Shown: positions 19,926 through 20,466 of the stretch, piece by piece
How positions within the stretch are numbered: position 1 is the stretch's first letter
Layout: each line of letters starts with the position of its first letter
NCBI GenBank assembly: GCA_028456385.1
Contig: JALNQF010000601.1
Location: forward strand, 1-20,466
DNA: 20,466 nucleotides
Source of the DNA: Ophiosphaerella korrae
Lineage: Eukaryota > Ascomycota > Dothideomycetes > Pleosporales > Phaeosphaeriaceae
Reading direction: 5' to 3'
Notes under the pieces: model-generated
What the model was told of the DNA's origin: nothing
Databases searched by the model: none
The model's input: the letters and a program-made list of their open reading frames with translations, nothing else
Position numbers and translations under genes: made by a program

Positions 19926-20466
19926 AAGAATTATAAAAGTAGAATATAGAGCTATAAAGAAGTCTTTAAATTAAAGTACTAAAGCGTAGAGCTAAAGCTT
20001 AGAGCTAAGCTTAAAATAGAGTATCTATTTAAAATATAAAATTAATAAACTTATTAAGAAGCGCTCTTACGCGTAGATAACGCGTAAAAGCCTCTTTAGC
20101 TTAAGCGTCTCTAGCTAGTAGAGTAGTAATAGCTCTTATTATAAAAGTAGCGTTAGTAAGCGTAGTAGTAGTAAGATTATAGGTAGAGGTAGAAGTAGTA
20201 GTAGTAGTAGGCGTAGGTATAGGCGTAGGTTAAGGTAGGAGTAGGGGTAGTAGAAGAGTCTAAAGACCTAGAGTCTTTTCTATAACCTTACTAAGTAGTA
20301 CGTAGAAAGTCTTTTAGAGAGCTTTAAGCTCCCTCTCTAGAGCCTTATAGGCCTAGGTAGTAATAAAAGTAATAGTAGTATAGTAAGTAATCTTAAGGCT
20401 ATAATACAAGTTAGTTAACTAATATTAGATAAAGAGCTAGAGTAGCTCTTAAAGTAGTAAATTAAA
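19926..20466. other. Sequence after Copia pol, possible antisense Pro/Thr-rich frame
   Basis: No 3' LTR is seen in these 540 bp. The minus strand has a frame that needs few stop corrections from about 20466 to 20035. It reads AYKALERELKALW, then a low-complexity block PTPIPTPTTTTTSTST (about 20165-20225), then ITTLLARDA and FTRYLRVRALLNKFINFIF, which looks like a soluble protein with a Pro/Thr linker. On the plus strand the same DNA is GTA/GGT-rich and less convincing. It may be a 3' region of the Copia element with an antisense frame, or an older sequence beside it. I do not recognise a family. Confidence 0.4.

Larger units (their letters stand above)
14491..20466 (+). mobile_element. Copia LTR retrotransposon, RIP-degraded, 3' end off window
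   Basis: A plus-strand Ty1/Copia element inserted into Gypsy-B at 14490. In order: a 165-bp 5' LTR, a probable primer-binding site, a leader, gag, protease, integrase, reverse transcriptase and RNase H. Integrase before RT defines Copia. Gag (14921), protease (15995), integrase (16652), RT (18896) and RNase H (19451) are all in one frame, so gag-pol was a single ORF of roughly 1,670 codons without a frameshift. CpA/TpG are depleted and catalytic residues are lost, so it is dead. CpG, CpC and CpT survive better than in block X, suggesting lighter RIP. No 3' LTR is seen before 20466. Confidence 0.93.

Noticed and set aside
1..20466. Mitochondrial, Plasmodium-like or bacterial AT-rich genome
   Set aside because: The AT bias is explained by specific loss of CpA/TpG, and all recognisable content is fungal-type Gypsy and Copia elements with target duplications.
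20200..20466. Copia 3' LTR at the end of the window
   Set aside because: Nothing here resembles the 165-bp LTR defined by 6395-6559 and 14491-14655.
1..20466. tRNA or rRNA genes, effector genes or other host genes
   Set aside because: I saw no clover-leaf pattern, no rRNA core and no unmutated coding region. The only segment of near-normal composition is LTR f.

Overview
The window is a nested stack of fungal retrotransposons. It is extremely AT-rich. CpA and TpG are almost absent and TpA is everywhere, while conserved retrotransposon motifs can still be read through the damage. This is the footprint of repeat-induced point mutation (RIP), the C-to-T process that filamentous ascomycetes (Pezizomycotina) direct at duplicated DNA. 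The window therefore most likely comes from an AT-rich, gene-poor compartment of such a fungus. I cannot name a species. I found no intact gene and no host gene.

Layout from left to right. 1-5617: a minus-strand chromovirus-type Gypsy element (Gypsy-1). Its gag, protease, reverse transcriptase, RNase H and integrase share one frame, its 5' LTR is at 5188-5617, and its 3' end lies beyond the left edge. 5618-6351: the first part of gag and the 5' LTR of another copy of the same family (Gypsy-0), apparently the target into which Gypsy-1 jumped. 6352-6756: a truncated, inverted LTR of the same family, split by a 165-bp solo LTR of a Copia element with a 5-bp target duplication. 6757 to about 10035: the most degraded block, unrecognised, with a 12-bp minisatellite. 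About 10036-11457: 3' LTR, 3' region and chromodomain of a third Gypsy copy (Gypsy-A). 11458-14490: a fourth copy (Gypsy-B) with 3' LTR, 3' region, chromodomain and integrase. It is interrupted at 13123-13563 by a younger, less mutated solo LTR. 14491-20466: a plus-strand Copia element inserted into Gypsy-B, with a 165-bp LTR, a probable half-tRNA(iMet) primer site, and gag-pol in one frame to about 19925. A tail follows, with no 3' LTR before the window ends.

Order of events, inferred from nesting: the unknown block is oldest; Gypsy copies landed in and next to it; further Gypsy copies landed in those; the two Copia insertions and the 13123-13563 solo LTR are late. Mutation load varies. The solo LTR at 13123-13563 keeps many CpA/TpG sites, Gypsy-B and Copia are intermediate, and 6757-11457 is nearly exhausted of C except in CpT.

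A caution applies to all reading frames here. RIP turns CAA, CAG and TGG into stops and removes TGA, so 'open apart from TAA/TAG' is not evidence of coding. I call coding sequence only where family motifs fix the frame. No unknown biological system was found; the items worth a second look are the unknown block and two possible antisense frames in the 3' regions of the Gypsy and Copia elements.
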